From Liolophura sinensis (taxonomy: Eukaryota > Mollusca > Polyplacophora > Chitonida > Chitonidae): DNA of 64,000 bases. A program made the translations under genes and the position numbers. This document shows, piece after piece, positions 60,964 to 64,000 of this stretch (its first letter is position 1; each line of letters opens with the position of its first letter). The notes beneath the pieces were generated by a model. The model searched no databases and was not told where the DNA came from. It was given only the letters and a program-made list of their open reading frames with translations. Location: contig NC_088300.1 in assembly GCF_032854445.1 (NCBI RefSeq), forward strand, positions 69,602,984-69,666,983, in the 5' to 3' direction.

Positions 60964-61275
60964 ATGTTTTCTGGGTTTTTACAATGATGCAGTCTTATGT
61001 CGACGATGAGTCATATACCATATGTACACACACCTTATGGCAAGTCGAATCCACATCATCAATGCGCTGTCGCCATTAAGGTATCATGCCGAAGCCACCC
61101 AACATGACAATGTATCTTATCGCATTACACATACACAGAGTGTAAATTTTTCTTGCTATGGGGTCTCAGCTCTGAGCCTCAAATGAGGCAGCAACAAGTA
61201 CTAACAAATCTTTCGTATGACCACATCTCACTATTTCCCGGAGGATGCTTTAACCATTAGGCCAATGCAGTCATC
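60964..61275 (-). mobile_element. SINE-B, nearly full length
   Basis: On the minus strand the head reads TGCATTGGCCTAATGGTTAA followed by AGCATCC, a good tRNA-like A-box. No clean B-box follows. The body has TTGGGTGGCTTCGGCATGAT, ACCTTAATGGCGACAGCGC and GTGTGTACATATGGTAT. The 3' part has TCATCGTCGACATAAGACTG and GTAAAAACCCAGA. Block order matches the SINE-B copies at 4.7 and 28.7 kb. The tail merges with the TATG array. Confidence 0.7.
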
Positions 61276-63212
61276 TAATACAACCGCAGTAAGCAACGAT
61301 CAAGTTAATTAAATACATCAAAATACGCTTTCACAACGAAACTCTGCTCAGATAAGAAAAACCTTTGAAAATCTCAAAGGTTGTATGAGGTTTTGTTTTA
61401 TTGCTAGATTATTTTTTATTTCTCTTTGTTTCTACAAGAGCTACCGTTGGAGTATCCGATACTTAGTACTGAAACGCTCGATATTCGATAATTTGGTGAG
61501 AATACACACAAAGCGCCGGTTCGGCCTACTGGTCTGTGTTGAGTTCACATTAGGATAAGTCTCTAATGATCGCTACGCTCCTGAGGCGACCCCCTGATTT
61601 CTGGTGACGGTAACACGTCCCGGGGAAATCACCTGAAAACATAGATTAGATTTCTGTAATGCTGCGCTTTCCAGCCATAGACTCCTTAAAATTATATATA
61701 TCATTTGCCGACAGGCTTTGATTCCATTACTGGCAAGGCGGTGTGGAGACCTCACTACTTCCGGTGTAGTAGGTCGTACACAGCGGCCATTCTCCGCGTG
61801 GTGTTGCTAAATTTATCAAACTGGTGGATAAGAAAGCTCTGGCCTTGGTACTGACAGGTTATCATGTTCGGTTGCTGCAGACTGGCCAGCTTGTACGGCG
61901 TTTAATTCGCTAATGTGAGCACCAGATCATTCATGTACAAATGATGGAGTAGCAGGTGGCTGGCTTCAGCCATATTTCCCGGTGGAATAATCAGGGTGGA
62001 GGCCGAGTTGTCCCATTATCACAACACCTTTCATGAACAGCGCTGAAGAAACAGCTTGTTCAATAACATTCTCCTTCGGTCACAACCCGACGCCATATTT
62101 TCTTCTTTCAATCGATTATTACTTAGGCAAAATGTTGTAAAGGCTATAAAGTTTTTGTCATCCAAATCTCCAAGATGCAAGCATAATCCCCCGGAGCATG
62201 GAAGTTCGTACTCGATCCTTTTTTTATCACGACTGGATCCTTATCGAGCAGCCTAAGGAAACAGAATCACGGTCTGCCTAGTAAAGTCCCGGCTTTACAC
62301 TGCCATTTGCGATTTGCAAACAACCAGATCTGAATACAAATATATGTGATTACATGGAATTGTGGATCGGTGTAACATGTTTGAAAAGACTATTTTGTTC
62401 CAGGAAACTTTCTCTGTCTGATTTACAGTAAATCATACATAGTTTCCAGTCTCAGACATATGAGACATGCGGCGATTAATGATGTGCCTTATACCAAAAC
62501 ACGTTAACAAAAGATAGTGAGCACATGTTTTGTCCTTTCAGCCTTAAACGCCATTCGTCATGGAGGAACAAAGACACTGGCTCAGATTAATGTACCATGC
62601 TGATCTTTCAGTCCTATTTGACTGCAGGGTCGGACTATTTGGGGCCTGCTTTGGCCTTAGATAAGACTGTTTAAAGTGAACATATCAGGGGATAAAATCT
62701 TTCCACGGTGGCGCAAGTCACGACGCCCCACATGTGTTTACCAGCACTGTCTATATCCCTGAGGGATTGGATGGGGTACCATGGGTTGGGGGGAATGCTG
62801 ATAAGTACATAGAGGTTGGCACTAGGGATTATGTGAAGAGGGCTCTGATTGAAGTCCTGTCACTGACATCACTGACGCTTGTCTGTGATGGAAAAGGATG
62901 GGGATGATGATATATAGTCCTACTCTAGGTAAGCTGATTCCGGCGATCGTTACACCTATGGGGACAGACCAACATGAGACTTCATGTTGTTAATGTTCAG
63001 TGATGCTGGTTTAATGATTTTGACCCTAACCAGCAGATAATAGTCATGGCAGCACCTGATGCTGTTAAATGGGAAGTCAGACTTTACATACGGTATACCT
63101 GTACTAACTGTAAGCGAACAAATGAAGTCAAAACTTGCATGACAGAAAAGATGATTAACAGTTTTCACGATATGTTATTTACAATATTATTATTTACTTA
63201 TTTGCCCAAAAT
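61276..63212. other. Non-coding stretch, nothing recognised
   Basis: Short frames only. No array, SINE tail or inverted-repeat element was recognised. Confidence 0.45.
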
Positions 63213-63700
63213 TTATGTCAGCCAAAAGACAAGTGCGTTTCCTCGAGTTTCACTTTTGCTAAAGAAAGGCTTGGGCATTTCCCCGATTTGACTTCAGTCA
63301 GAAAAGACAAAGGTCTTTCTCCAATTAAACTTCTCCTCGCTTTTGACCTCAACTTATCCTTCTGTCACGATTTTGACATCAGTCTGGAGTTAGATCTTTC
63401 CAAGATTTGACTTCAGTCAGAAAAGACAAAGGTCTTTCTCCAATTAAACTTCTCCTCGCTTTTGACCTCAACTTATCCTTCTGTCACGATTTTGACATCA
63501 GTCTGGAGTTAGATCTTTCCAAGATTTGACTTCGGCCAGAAGAGACAAGCGAGTTTCTTTGATTTTGATATCAGCTAGAGGAGACATTGGTCTCTACTCG
63601 ATATGACATCAGCCAGAAGAAACATGAGTCTTTCACTGATTTATTCTCAGCCTGAACCATTTTTACCCTTCTGACCTCAGTCTGAAGAGAAATTTAACTT
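63213..63700. repeat. Higher-order minisatellite: ~40-bp monomers, 119-bp unit twice
   Basis: Monomers of about 38-40 bp carry GACTTCAGTCAGAA, GACAAAGGTCTTTC and CCAAGATTT-type blocks. Three consecutive monomers form a 119-bp unit present twice without a difference that I can see (63285-63403, 63404-63522). Diverged single monomers flank the pair on both sides. The exact identity of the two units against more diverged neighbours points to a recent three-monomer duplication. Confidence 0.9.
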
Positions 63701-64000
63701 TCAGAACAAAAATATTAATACCGTCATCAAATGAGCACATTATGCCTTCTCTAAATATTTGCTGTTGCATGTTGATGAATGCACGGAAAGAGAGAAATAA
63801 CCTTCGCCTCTCTAAAATCAGATGAACAACTCTGTGTAAATCACACATGCACTGAGAAAACATGTAATAAAAGCTTAACATGAATAGAGAGACAGGCTTA
63901 TTACATCATAGTGTTCTTCACATTTTCGGATTGTAGATATTTTACGTATTAGTTGTCTCAAAGCTTGACAAGACTTATTCTCAACGATAGTGAAATGTTA
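63701..64000. other. Non-coding stretch to window end
   Basis: No recognised feature. A 72-codon minus frame has no motif. Confidence 0.5.

Overview
The window reads as non-coding DNA (intergenic or intronic) of a lophotrochozoan animal, most likely a marine mollusc; a brachiopod cannot be excluded. The base composition is AT-rich. No open reading frame exceeds about 160 codons, and none carries a motif I recognise. I found no tRNA, rRNA or snRNA gene, no CRISPR array, no bacterial-type operon, and no reverse transcriptase or transposase. The organism call rests on the interspersed repeats. About ten copies or fragments belong to a tRNA-derived SINE (called SINE-A here) ending in ACGGCGTAAAACACCAATC plus an AAAT-rich tail. 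Five or six belong to a second family (SINE-B) ending in GAGTACGACGTTAAACCCC. I know tails of this type from mollusc genomes. The family names A to E are mine, not database names.

Layout. From 1 to 11 kb: SINE-A fragments near 1.4, 3.7 and 8.4 kb, SINE-B pieces at 4.7 and 9.4 kb, one weak candidate exon near 1.5-1.75 kb, and a possible LINE 3' end at 10.9 kb. From 11 to 22 kb: a minisatellite joined to a SINE-A (11.4-11.9 kb), an (AT)40 microsatellite (17.3 kb), a reverse-strand SINE-A (18.5 kb), and a diverged direct duplication of about 330 bp (19.4 and 20.7 kb, repeat D). From 22 to 33 kb: a diffuse tandem array, two G-run sites, a SINE-A at 28.0 kb, and a SINE-B at 28.7 kb with a clear target-site duplication that faces a second SINE-B tail to tail. 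At 32.9-33.5 kb lies the best-defined element of the window: a 569-bp MITE with perfect 18-bp terminal inverted repeats and TTAA on both sides, of the Kolobok/T2 type.

From 33.8 to 37.1 kb, two degenerate minisatellites of the same family lie in opposite orientation, one split by a SINE-A. Two copies of an unnamed interspersed repeat (repeat E) lie beside and between them, and a third copy lies at 52.5 kb. At 40.1-40.4 kb is a clean 21-bp minisatellite of 14 units. From 41 to 64 kb: more SINE copies, a 50-bp minisatellite (50.5 kb), degenerate arrays (46.3 kb), two tandemly placed SINE-like copies (58.8-59.2 kb), a (TATG)12 microsatellite attached to a reverse-strand SINE-B (60.9-61.3 kb), and a higher-order 119-bp repeat near the right edge (63.2-63.7 kb).

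No genes act together here. What the window shows is a layered history of SINE insertion, minisatellite growth and decay. I did not find a convincing new biological system. The most useful leads are the TTAA MITE, the shared SINE 3' end, the inverted minisatellite pair and repeats D and E. Long stretches have no visible feature and are listed as such.
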